A stretch of DNA of 64,000 nucleotides, from the NCBI GenBank assembly GCA_963921195.1, contig OY992540.1, positions 178,422,778 through 178,486,777 on the forward strand, given 5' to 3'. Under the pieces are notes generated by a model. It had not been told where the DNA came from. It saw only the letters and a list, made by a program, of their open reading frames with translations, and made no database searches. A program made the position numbers and the translations under genes. Source of the stretch: Pegoplata infirma. Its lineage: Eukaryota > Arthropoda > Insecta > Diptera > Anthomyiidae. Positions 26,714 through 36,761 of this stretch are shown here, one piece after another; positions within the stretch are counted from its first letter, which is position 1; each line of letters begins with the position of its first letter.

Positions 26714-29585
26714 CCCAGACAGAAAAATGCAATCGGAATAACGTCAGAATAGAGTTGGCCGAGGGCATTCCAACACCAAAGTGAGATCCTATTTACAAAA
26801 TGTATGGTGTTACTATAACATTGAAATGATAACGCCAAAAAACAATCGCTTGACTTTTGTTTCTGACATCGTCACAACACCAAAAAACCAAATTTACAGG
26901 ATTACAATTACATTGTAATAATAAGTTTATGACCTTAAGATGGTGTTCAAAGACAACACTGGATAACGTTATTTTGACATTGTTTTGGCGCTATTTATAT
27001 TAGAAATACAGTATATAAAAATAATTTTAAATAAATAGAAATTTTTCAAAACATTTTTTATAATATCCGCTCCTTACGGTGGTGCGGGTTATACAGTCGC
27101 AACAAAAATTCGAATTTTGTCAATTTCTAAAAATTCGACTGTCAATTTTCGGAATTTCGACTTTTTTAAAAAGCCGACTTTTTCAAACCTGTAAAAAGCC
27201 GATATTTTTATAAGTTAAAATTTAAAATTTTTATCAAGATTGTGTACCCAAAATAAGTAAAAATAAATCGAAAACTTTTGATTTATAGAACCGAATTAAC
27301 AGTAACAGTATTTTGATAATCGGAAATATTGGTAAAGTCTTGCGATAATGAAAATAAAAAAATCCACTAAACACTTTCTGCTTCACATACCAAGCTCTGA
27401 CGTAAACTTTTTTGCATTTTTTGAGTTTAACGTCGTATGTTCAAAATTTAAAAATCTGGCTACGTCAGGAACTAGATTTTTTAACATTAACAGAATTAAA
27501 ACAAGTAAGAAAGTTATAGTCGGTCAAGACCGACCATATGATACCCTACACCAGTGTTTTCCGGAAAGTGGGTCCCAAGTCCGAAAATGGACCGATTGGA
27601 TTTGTCTTTTGTTAAATCTTTATTTAGTGTAGAAAACACTCACAGATCAAATTTTAGTGGAATTGGTTTATTTTTTTGTCATCGGTCTGATTTAACTGAA
27701 TATCGGTCGAAATTTTTATATGGTGGACTAAGTCCAAAAATGGTCCAATTATATTCCGATTTGATTAGGTTACTAAAGTACACGTTTAACACCTAAAAAT
27801 ACAATTTTTATCAAATATTTACATTTTTATGAATTTTTAAGGGAATTATGTGAATATCGGGAGGGTGGTTTGTATGGGGACTACCAGACTACCTACTACT
27901 GTTAAATTTTAAAGCGATATCTTTTATAATACCCCAGGCAGAAAAATACGAACGGGAGAGCGCTGGCAAAGTACCTTTTATGGTCGCTTGTGTGCTGGGA
28001 AAGCATCACAGTTTAGTACTCTCCCAGCGTCCAAAATGATAACCACGGTAAACGGTATGTCGTTGCTATTTTAAAGGGCTTTGAAAGCGCTTTAAAAAAA
28101 TAAGGTACTATTATAGCACTTTTAGAACAAAAAATGGGACGTATCTAAATTATATACATAAGTCCATAAGACACAACTTTTTTTGGTGTTTCTTTGAATA
28201 AAGAAATTTATTAAATTAGTATAAAAAATTTACATTTTGAACAAACTTCGAAAAAAGTCCCGGCAAAATTTGTTTGCAATTTTCTTTGCGTTTTGGAATA
28301 AAAAATTTATTAAAAATGCTTTTAGGAAAAAATTTGGAAAAGTCCCAAAAAAAAGTGGTGTATTGAACCGAAACGGGTATGTATCCGGAGTTTAAGGATG
28401 ATGTATCCGGAGTTTAAGACACCTCCTCACGAAAGAAACAGGTGTTTTTATATAAAAGGTGTTAAGTTTGTAATATGTAGGTCATTGTGTATAAGTGACA
28501 TATCATGAGAACTATCAAGGACCGGCCACTTATCCTGCAGGAAAATAAAAAATATTCCAATTGTTATGAAAATTTATAAATTCTAATATTATAAAGTATA
28601 AAAATTTATACTTTGAACGGATTTAAATAGAAAAACATTGGCAAAGCGCTTGGAAAGCACTTTTTCGAATTCATACTACCTTCTGCACAAAAAATAAAGT
28701 GCTTTGCCGAGACTTTTTCTTTGGAACGATTGGCAGTTTCTACCTGGGACGGTTATTAGAGTCATTTAAGCCGAATCCAAAGGGGGCGTTTGTATGGGGG
28801 CTAGGTCTTAACATGGACCGATTTTCTCTAATTTCAATAGGCTTCGTCCTTGGGCCAAAACATGCTTAAGTTTCAAATTTTAGGCCAATCGATTGAAAAT
28901 TACGACCTGTATCGTGCTTAAACCGATAGATGGATAGACGGACAGACGGACGGACATCGCTAAATCGACTCAAAAAGTAATTCTGAGTCGATCGGTATAC
29001 TTGAAGGTAGGTCTAGGACCAATATTTCGGGTAGTTACAAACATCAGCACAAACTCATTATACCCTGTACCACAGAGTGGTGTAGGTTATAAAAAGGTCA
29101 AAAGTCCACATATATTTTTAATTTTAAATACTACAATAATGTATCTTTCTAATACAAGAAAGACAATTTCAATCACACTTCTAAGTCGCAATTTCGGCCT
29201 TTCGGATTTTTTTTCATCTGCCACCAAGTGAAAAAAATAAAAGTCGAAAGTAGAAGTCCATTTCGATTTTTTTATACAAAAGGTCAATTAATCGACTTTT
29301 CGACTATAGAACCAGTGACATTTTTACACAAAAAAAAATATTTTTTGTTGTTAAAAAAGGTACAAAGAAATAAATAAATAAAATCGGAAATTTTTTAAAA
29401 GTTTACTAAGTTAACCTTTTCTGATAGCGTTTGAAAGCTTATAAATGGTTGGTTCTTTAAAAATCCAATGTTGTAATGGCACTGATTTTGTTTTTTTATG
29501 GTACTGAATTTTTAAAGTCGTATTTTTGTAAATCCAATGTAATAGTGGTGTTGTATTTTTAGAAGAGTCGTAATTTCTGTCTGGG
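26714..29585. mobile_element. 2.87-kb element with CCCAGACAGAAA ends, superfamily unassigned
   Basis: The insert splits the satellite phrase GATAAACTTGTAAT. It starts CCCAGACAGAAA and ends TTTCTGTCTGGG, a perfect 12-bp inverted pair. Only TT is duplicated (26712-26713 and 29586-29587). Inside are a shorter element with nearly the same ends (27933-28748) and a dispersed-repeat segment running from about 27491 (RNAAGTTATAGTCGG-type start and ATACCCTACACC) to about 29094 (ATACCCTGTACCAC and GTGTAGGTTATAAAA), with the GGACAGACGGACGG motif common in fly repeats. No transposase frame is recognisable. The 2-bp duplication excludes hAT and piggyBac but does not name a superfamily. Confidence 0.7.
27933..28748. 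mobile_element. Nested 816-bp relative with CCCAGGCAGAAA ends
   Basis: It begins CCCAGGCAGAAA and ends TTTCTACCTGGG, 11 of 12 matching when inverted, and differs from the enclosing element's termini by one or two bases. The flanking dinucleotide AC is present on both sides (27931-27932 and 28749-28750), a 2-bp target duplication like that of the host element. It has no long ORF. This looks like a MITE of the same family that landed in a larger relative. Confidence 0.72.
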
Positions 29586-31235
29586 TTGTAATTTTTCGTA
29601 GTCTGGAGACCTTTTACTTTCAACGGCTGTATCTCTGCAAATATTGCTCCGATTTTGTCAAAATAACAAAAAAATAAAAGATTGAGACTTTATCTTTCCT
29701 CTGGAACCAAATGTGAGACAATCGGGCTGGTACTTACAGAGATATATGCATTTATGCAAAGTTTTTTTTTTCATTTTTATGAGAAACCCATTATTTTTGG
29801 AGACCCTCATTTTTAAATTGCTATAACTCGGTAAATAATGATCCGATTTTGACTCTATAAAAACTAGAATGCATAAGTATATTAGCTTTATCATGACAGA
29901 AAAAATTTAAGACTATCAGACTAGTATTAACAGATATTTATGCATTCATATCAAAAATATTTTCGGGTTACTTGTAATAACTTGAAATGGCTATATCAAG
30001 GTTACCATTATATCGATTTCAAATGCCTTTGCACGAATTTAAATCTTTTTCAATAAAGTTTAAATAGAATAAAAGAGATTGCTCGATTTTAAATTTTTAA
30101 AAAAATTTATTTTTTCAAAAATGATAAACTTGTAATTTTTCGTAGTCTGGAGACCTTTTACTTTCAAAGGCTGTATCTCTGCAACTATTGCTCCGATTTT
30201 GTCACAATAACAAAAAAATAAAAGATTGAGACTTTATCTTTCCTCTGGAACCAAATGTGAGACAATCAGGCTGGTACTTACAGAGATATATGCATTTATG
30301 CAAAGTTTTTTTTTTCATTTTTATGAGAAACCCATTATTTAAGGTTTTTTGGAGACCCTCATTTTTAAATTGCTATAACTCGGTAAATAATGATCCGATT
30401 TTGACTCTATAAAAACTAGAATGCATAAGTATATTAGCTTTATCATGACAGAAAAAATTTAAGACTATCAGACTAGTATTAACAGATATTTATGCATTCA
30501 TATCAAAAATATTTTCGGGTTACTTGTAATAACTTGAAATGGCTATATCAAGGTTACCATTATATCGATTTCAAATGCCTTTGCACGAATTTAAATCTTT
30601 TTCAATAAAGTTTAAATAGAATAAAAGAGATTGCTCGATTTTAAATTTTTAAAAAAATTTATTTTTTCAAAAATGATAAACTTGTAATTTTTCGTAGTCT
30701 GGAGACCTTTTATTTTCAAAGGCTGTATCTCTGCAACTATTGCTCCGATTTTGTCACAATAACAAAAAAATAAAAGATTGAGACTTTATCTTTCCTCTGG
30801 AACCAAATGTGAGACAATCAGGCTGGTACTTACAGAGATATATGCATTTATGCAAAGTTTTTTTTTTCATTTTTATGAGAAACCCATTATTTAAGGTTTT
30901 TTGGAGACCCTCATTTTTAAATTGCTATAACTCGGTAAATAATGATCCGATTTTGACTCTATAAAAACTAGAATGCATAAGTATATTAGCTTTATCATGA
31001 CAGAAAAAAATTAAAACTATCGGACTAGTATTAACAGATATTTATGCATTCATATCAAAAATATTTTCGGATTACTTGTAATAACTTGAAATGGTTATAT
31101 CAAGGTTACCATTATATCGATTTCAAGTGCCTTTGCACGAATTCAAATCTTTTTCAATAAAGTTTAAATAGAATAAAAGAGATTGCTCGATTTTAAATTT
31201 TTAAAAAAATTTATTTTTTCAAAAATGATAAACTT
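29586..31235 (+). repeat. Satellite array, ~551-bp unit
   Basis: Three units, the first lacking TAAGGTTT near 29792. It ends at GATAAACTT; its last 31 bases (31205-31235) are repeated exactly at 40388-40418 on the far side of the next compound insertion. Confidence 0.96.
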
Positions 31236-31447
31236 AATCCATCTTAACTTTTAACAGAGTTGTATTTTTCCCATTGTTAACCCTTAGTAGGACTTTTCAA
31301 ATCTTGAAAAAATGTCCGTTAGGTTTGAATTTTTGGTTTCATATTTCTAATTCTTAGAAATATTACTAAATTGCAATGTACCTTATGAGTTGTGTAGTAA
31401 TTGTGTTTATATATTGTTGGACTGTATATTTTATAACTGAATTTTTT

Positions 31448-32131
31448 ATACCCTCCAACCACAGTATGGGGGTATACTCACTTTGTCATTCCGTGTGTAA
31501 CGCATTGAAATATCGGTCTAGGACCCTATAAAGTATATATTTTATTGATCAGTGATCGATTCTAAGACATTCTAGCGATGTCCGTCCGTCCGTCCGTCCG
31601 TCTGTCCGTCTGTAGAGGACACGATACAGTCCAAAATAAAAGAGCTAGACTTCCGAAGTTTGGCACGAATATGTCTTATGTTCCTAGGCAGGTTAAGTTC
31701 GGAAATGGGCAAAATCGGACCAAGTGGGAAAAAGTTCCCCCTTAGAGAACTAAACCAACCCATGAAAAATACCACTTTTTACATGATTTTTTGTGTTTTT
31801 GTTTAACAAATGCAACATTTTTATGCTACAGGAAGTTTAAAGTCCTGCATTTGGACCCAGAGAATTAGATAATGTCGTTTTTTCGGTCCGCCCCCCCCCC
31901 TTTTATAGGCGTGGAATATTTTTTTTTTTAAATAATGATAAACTTTTATTTTAGTGCATAAAGCATAATAATGAATTTTTAAACACATATTCGAGAGGAA
32001 ATTTGCCCCCCCCCAATTACCACTTTCGCCCCCCCCCCAAAAAAAAAAAGAAAACGTCCCTGCAATTTTTTTTTTTGCATGTTGGAGGGTATAAAAGATT
32101 CGGCACAGCCGAATTTAACACTCTTACTTGT
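31448..32131. mobile_element. Dispersed repeat with ATACCCTCCAAC ends
   Basis: It opens with ATACCCTCCAAC, and an inverted copy (GTTGGAGGGTAT, about 32081-32092) lies near the other end, followed by ATTCGGCACAGCCGAATT and CTTACTTG. It carries a CCGT-rich microsatellite at 31577-31610 and C-runs at about 31895 and 32010. A second copy in the opposite orientation lies in the right arm. I recognise this as a very common dispersed repeat style in fly genomes; no protein is encoded. Confidence 0.6.
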
Positions 32132-32240
32132 TTTATTTAGTTCGGTTTGAGTCCATATTAATTATTTCTGAGAAATAATAATTGTTGTACAATGAGAAAA
32201 TCTGAAAAAAATCAAGTGACAACACAGGCTAAGTGGAGAT

Positions 32241-32285
32241 GTCGACAGCTTTCGGAAGATGCCACCCTTCCATCATCAGCACTCC
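32241..32285 (-). ncRNA. Hammerhead-ribozyme-like core, left arm copy 1
   Basis: On the minus strand, CTGATGA (32273-32279) is followed by a 5-bp stem GGAAG/CUUCC with an 8-base loop and then GAAA and GCTGTCGAC. This is the order of a type I hammerhead (CUGAUGA, stem II, GAAA, short stem III, cleavage site). One extra U sits before stem II, and stem III is weak, so activity is uncertain. Confidence 0.5.
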
Positions 32286-32753
32286 TTCGATTGCCACACA
32301 CTTAATGTGTGTCAGATTAAGATTAGCCATTTAAATGAAACTTTTGAAGAAATTAAGAATTGGAATTACTCCTCTTTGTGTTGAATAACCCCTATTCACC
32401 ATTAATTCGTGTTGTATTCATTTGGCAGAAACTTAATCCATCTTAACTTTTAACAGAGTTGTATTTTTCCCATTGTTAACCCTTAGTAGGACTTTTCAAA
32501 TCTTGAAAAATGTCCGTTAGGTTTGAATTTTTGGTTTCATATTTCTTATTCTTAGAAATATTACTAAATTGCAATGTACCTTATGAGTTGTGTAGTAATT
32601 GTGTTTATATATTGTTGGACTGTATATTTTATAACTGAATTTTTTTTATTTAGTTCGGTTTGAGTCTATATTAATTATTTCTGAGAAATAATAATTGTTG
32701 TACAATGAGAAAATCTGAAAAAAATCAAGTGACAACACAGGCTAAGTTGGGAT

Positions 32754-32798
32754 GTCGACAGCTTTCGGAAGATGCTACCCTTCCATCATCAGCACTCC
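32754..32798 (-). ncRNA. Hammerhead-ribozyme-like core, left arm copy 2
   Basis: Same arrangement as the other copies, with CTGATGA at 32786-32792 on the minus strand. The GGAAG/CUUCC stem is conserved and the only change in this part is one loop base (GATGCTACC instead of GATGCCACC). Conservation of the core and stem with change in the loop is what a structured RNA would show, though one substitution is thin evidence. Confidence 0.5.
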
Positions 32799-33065
32799 TT
32801 CGATTGCCACACACTTAATGTGTGTCAGATTAAGATTAGCCATTTAAATGAAACTTTTGAAGAAATTAAGAATTGGAATTACTCCTCTTTGTGTTGAATA
32901 ACCCCTATTCACCATTAATTCGTGTTGTATTCATTTGGCAGAAACTTAATCCATCTTAACTTTTAACAGAGTTGTATTTTTCCCATTGTTAACCCTTAGT
33001 AGGACTTTTCAAATCTTGAAAAATGTCCGTTAGGTTTGAATTTTTGGTTTCATATTTCTAATTCT

Positions 33066-33089
33066 TAGGTTAGGTTAGGTTAGGTTGTA
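33066..33089 (-). repeat. 3' tail of the LINE, (AACCT)n
   Basis: Four tandem TTAGG-type units on the plus strand, i.e. AACCT repeats at the 3' end of the element. LINEs of this type commonly end in a short tandem repeat rather than poly(A). The motif equals the canonical insect telomere repeat, but here it belongs to the element's end. Confidence 0.7.
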
Positions 33090-33167
33090 AGTGGCTGCTG
33101 ACGTTTTACGTCAACACACGTAGACTCTGAGGTCCATTGTAATACCACGGGATCGTAATAGGTTTCC

Positions 33168-36100
33168 CTACTTGTCCCTGTCGTTAAACCAGTTTGAGCT
33201 TCTTATGAAACTCCTTAGATATTGAATTTTGACATCCGACAAATCAGAAAGATCGTACAGCTCCCTAGATCCCAGTGAAGCAAGTCGCTGACCAGAAAGT
33301 GCCGGGCAATGGCAAATAAAGTGTTCGATAGTTTCCAACTCCTCTTCATCCATGCAACTTCGGCAAAAGTCATTCGACGGCACATTTAACCACTCTGCGT
33401 GCTTCCCTATAAGACAGTGTCCGGTAATTATAGAAACCACCGTCGAAATCTCTCCTCTTGGAAGCGATATCAGCTCACTTGTGCGACCCTGATTAAGAGA
33501 AGGCCAAATCAGTCGTGTTTCACACGTCCATCCATTTGCCCATCTTTGATTAGTCTCCGTCGCAGAACAAAGCCGTAGGTTTTGCTTGCAAGTTTCTAGA
33601 GGCATACCAACACATTCCAATTCTGTTGGAACCTGTAAGGTAGTTCCTAGTCTTGCAAGCTCATCGGCTTTGCAATTCCCTGGAATGTCTCTGTGCCCTG
33701 GGACCCATATGAGCCGTATGTTAAACTGCTTGGCCATCTCATTTAAAGACGTGCGGCAGTTAAGGGCAGATCTTGTTTTCAGAAACATTGAATCCAGGGA
33801 CTTGACCGCGGCTTGACTGTCAGTATAGATGTTGACTGCGGTTGTAGACAAGACATTGCAGCTCAACCAGTCAGCCACTTCCTTTATTGCCAGCATCTCT
33901 GTCTGGTAAACACTGCAATGATCTGGCAATCTACGAGCCAGGCTCAATCCAAGCTCTTCCGAATAGACCCCAAAGCCCACTTGTTCGTGCAGCCTCGATC
34001 CATCTGTGTAAAAATTTATGGTAGCTCCACTTCCCGTAGTATCCCCCATCCAAGACTCCCTGGATGGTATCATAGTGGTAAAGTGGCGCTTAAAGAGGCT
34101 CAAAGAGGGAGCACAATCCACATTTTGTGGTATTGTTATCTTTTTCAAGATCGCGCTATGGCCACAATCGCTGCTCCTCCATTGCAGCGTGCTATTAAGT
34201 CGAATTGCCGACGCAGCTGCATACTGCCTACCCAATATGTCCAAGGGTATCAGGTGAAGGAGGATTTCTAATGCAGCCGTAGGTGTAGTACGAAGAGCAC
34301 CAGTGATGCACATTGACGCCATTCTCTGTACCTTCGTGATAAAGACACAGTTCGCCTTTGTTTCTAAAGCAGGCCACCAGACAATGATTCCATACAGCAA
34401 AATTGGACGCACCACTGCTGTATAGATCCAATGAACGACTTGAGGGCTAAAACCCCATCGTTTTCCAATGGCCCTTTTACAGGAATACAAAGCAATCGTT
34501 GCTTTTCTCACCCGTTCCTCAATATTACGCCTGAAATTCAGCTTCCTATCCAGAAATACTCCAAGATACTTGGCTCCATCTGAGAAGGTGATTTCAGTAC
34601 CGTCCAGAGAAATAGGATCGAAAGCAGGAATCTTATTTTTCCTTGTAAATAAAACAAGCTCTGTTTTACTAGGATTAACTCCTAGACCACAGTCTCTTGC
34701 CCATTTAGACAGATCTTTCAGAGAACCCTGAAGAATGTCCCGCAATGTTGGCAGATGCTTCCCCTTTACCGTTATCGCGACATCGTCAGCATATGCGACA
34801 ACATGACAACCACGTGCTTCTAGAGATAGTAGCATTGAATTCAGTGCCAGGTTCCAAAGAAGCGGCGAAAGAACACCTCCTTGTGGTGTGCCCCTATTGA
34901 CAAATCGAGATATGACGGACGCTCCCAATTCAGACGTTATACGTCTACTGGCAAGTAGGCTTTCCACCATTAAAACGATTTTACGCTTTACTCCCAGACC
35001 AGACAATGCCAATATTATCGATTCTGGGATGACATTATTAAAAGCCCCCTCAATATCAAGAGAGGCCACCATAGTGTACTCTTTTACCGAAAGCGATCTC
35101 TCGATGGTACCAACGAGCTCATGAAGAGCTGTTTCCGTTGATCGTCCCTTACTGTATGCATGTTGCTTTGTCGAAAGCAACCTCGGGTCAATCACTCTAC
35201 GCAAATATGAGTCTATCATTCGTTCCATTGTCTTTAACAAAAAAGAAGACAGACTAATTGGTCTGAAATCCTTCGGAGCTGTGTGGGAACTTTTCCCAGC
35301 CTTCGGGATAAATACGACTCTGGTATCTCTCCATTTTAAAGGAATATACGACCAGTTGATGCATGCTGTGTATAGATTATACAGCAACGGGGCTATATAG
35401 TCCGACACTTGCTGCAACTCAGCCGGGATTATACCATCAGGTCCCGGGGATTTATAGGGCCTGAAGCTTTTTATCGCCCAGATTAATGTTGGCATATTTA
35501 TTATTTCCGAAGCAATTTCAGATGCTTGGGCGTCAGAACGTTCCAAAGCTTGAAACGGCGTCATGGAATTGCCCGGAAAATGCGTGTTTAAAAGGAGATC
35601 CAGCGACTCTCCACTGGAGGAAGACCACACCCCATTAGGATCTTTCAGGTATCCTAGGGTGCAAGGAGAAGAAGCCAGAACCTTGCGCAGCCTGGATGCC
35701 TCAGAAACGTCTTCTATGTTTCCACAGAAGTTTTTCCAAGAATCACATTTGGCATTTCTGATCATCTTTTTATAACTCTTAAGTTGCAGCCTGTATGCAG
35801 ACCAGTCCTCGTCCGCTCTTGAAAATTTAGCCTTATTAAAGAGCTTTCTGCAGGAATCTCTGCTCGTCTGCAACTCATTTGACCACCAAGGTGGCTTTTT
35901 TTTCCCTCTAGGCTTTGCAGAAGGGCAAGACGCATCCAGGCACCTATTACAAACATTTGTTATATGGTCAACCAGACAGTCAATTTCCGCTAAACTATGC
36001 GGTTCAGATAGGGGTACTTCATCCAAAAGCAAAGAAAAAGTCTCCCTATATTTCACCCAGTTTGTTCTCCTCAGATTTCTAGAGACTGTCTCAACCGGGG

Positions 36101-36761
36101 CACGCTCCCTGAGTAAAAACTCAATGTAGCGATGATCTGAGAAAGAATGCTCTTCCAAAACTCTCCAGTCATCAATTCTATCAGACAATGTATCTGATAC
36201 AAGTGTTACGTCAAGAACCTCTTGCCGCGTACTTGTAACGAAAGTTGGTTCACCACCCTTGTTACAAATATACAGGTTAGTGCTTAACAAAAACTCCAAA
36301 AGTGATTCGCCTCTATCATTTGTGTCTGTACTTCCCCATATCGAATGATGTGCATTAGCATCACAACACACTACTAACTGGTGTCCCCTAGATTCAGACT
36401 CCCGAATTAGACCGACAACCTTCTCCGGGGGTATTGACCCCGGATTAGGAAAATACGCAGAGGCGAGCCAAATAGACTTCCCATGAAGCTCTAAGCTAGC
36501 CGCTGTAACATCCATATCACTAAAAGTTGATAAAAAGAATATATTTAAGCAATTTTTTGCCAAGATGCAGGCTCTTGGTGAGCCCTCACCTTTGGCAACC
36601 ACCAACTTAATCCCAGGGGTCTTCAATCCGCAAACCCTGCCACCCCGCACCCAGGGCTCTTGGATAAAAACCAAGTCAACTGCTCCTGTCGTCAGGCGCA
36701 GCAAGAGTGCAACTGAGGCTGCCTTACAGTGATGGAGGTTTATTTGTAGGAACCGCAACAT
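33168..36761 (-). CDS. LINE ORF2: endonuclease, reverse transcriptase, RNase H (1197 residues)
   Basis: This is the enzyme of target-primed reverse transcription: it nicks chromosomal DNA and copies the element RNA from the nick. Residues 1-220 form an AP-type endonuclease (QINLHH at 6-11, QEPW at 34-37, CDANAHHSIWG at 133-143, SDH at 208-210). The reverse transcriptase lies at about 470-740 (FIPKAGK 484-490, FRPISL 499-504, ASLDIEGAF 566-574, YADD 657-660). RNase H lies at about 915-1040 with FYTDGS, the Glu at 955, YTDSQ and the Asp at 1033. A Cys/His finger is at 1133-1152 (C-x2-C-x10-H-x4-C). The ATG overlaps the ORF1 end by 38 bases, so translation probably depends on reinitiation or frameshifting. 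RNase H plus AP endonuclease places it in the LOA/I/R1 assemblage. No stop or frameshift is seen. Confidence 0.95.
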   Translation of the reverse strand: MLRFLQINLHHCKAASVALLLRLTTGAVDLVFIQEPWVRGGRVCGLKTPGIKLVVAKGEGSPRACILAKNCLNIFFLSTFSDMDVTAASLELHGKSIWLASAYFPNPGSIPPEKVVGLIRESESRGHQLVVCCDANAHHSIWGSTDTNDRGESLLEFLLSTNLYICNKGGEPTFVTSTRQEVLDVTLVSDTLSDRIDDWRVLEEHSFSDHRYIEFLLRERAPVETVSRNLRRTNWVKYRETFSLLLDEVPLSEPHSLAEIDCLVDHITNVCNRCLDASCPSAKPRGKKKPPWWSNELQTSRDSCRKLFNKAKFSRADEDWSAYRLQLKSYKKMIRNAKCDSWKNFCGNIEDVSEASRLRKVLASSPCTLGYLKDPNGVWSSSSGESLDLLLNTHFPGNSMTPFQALERSDAQASEIASEIINMPTLIWAIKSFRPYKSPGPDGIIPAELQQVSDYIAPLLYNLYTACINWSYIPLKWRDTRVVFIPKAGKSSHTAPKDFRPISLSSFLLKTMERMIDSYLRRVIDPRLLSTKQHAYSKGRSTETALHELVGTIERSLSVKEYTMVASLDIEGAFNNVIPESIILALSGLGVKRKIVLMVESLLASRRITSELGASVISRFVNRGTPQGGVLSPLLWNLALNSMLLSLEARGCHVVAYADDVAITVKGKHLPTLRDILQGSLKDLSKWARDCGLGVNPSKTELVLFTRKNKIPAFDPISLDGTEITFSDGAKYLGVFLDRKLNFRRNIEERVRKATIALYSCKRAIGKRWGFSPQVVHWIYTAVVRPILLYGIIVWWPALETKANCVFITKVQRMASMCITGALRTTPTAALEILLHLIPLDILGRQYAAASAIRLNSTLQWRSSDCGHSAILKKITIPQNVDCAPSLSLFKRHFTTMIPSRESWMGDTTGSGATINFYTDGSRLHEQVGFGVYSEELGLSLARRLPDHCSVYQTEMLAIKEVADWLSCNVLSTTAVNIYTDSQAAVKSLDSMFLKTRSALNCRTSLNEMAKQFNIRLIWVPGHRDIPGNCKADELARLGTTLQVPTELECVGMPLETCKQNLRLCSATETNQRWANGWTCETRLIWPSLNQGRTSELISLPRGEISTVVSIITGHCLIGKHAEWLNVPSNDFCRSCMDEEELETIEHFICHCPALSGQRLASLGSRELYDLSDLSDVKIQYLRSFIRSSNWFNDRDK

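Larger units (their letters stand above)
31236..33065 (-). repeat. Left arm: ~514-bp tandem repeats with hammerhead-like motif
   Basis: Copies start with AATCCATCTTAACTTTTAAC at 31236, 32431 and 32945. The first is split by a ~0.7-kb dispersed element, and the third is truncated at ATTCTTAG by the LINE. Copies two and three are separated by 514 bp. Relative to the right arm these are in opposite orientation. Confidence 0.85.

Noticed and set aside
27348..27796. Overlapping short frames in the CCCAG-ended element
   Set aside because: They lie in a dispersed fly-type repeat with no recognisable domain and overlap each other in different frames.
33066..33089. Telomeric TTAGG array
   Set aside because: Only about four units, positioned exactly at the LINE 3' end; it is the element's tail and not a telomere.
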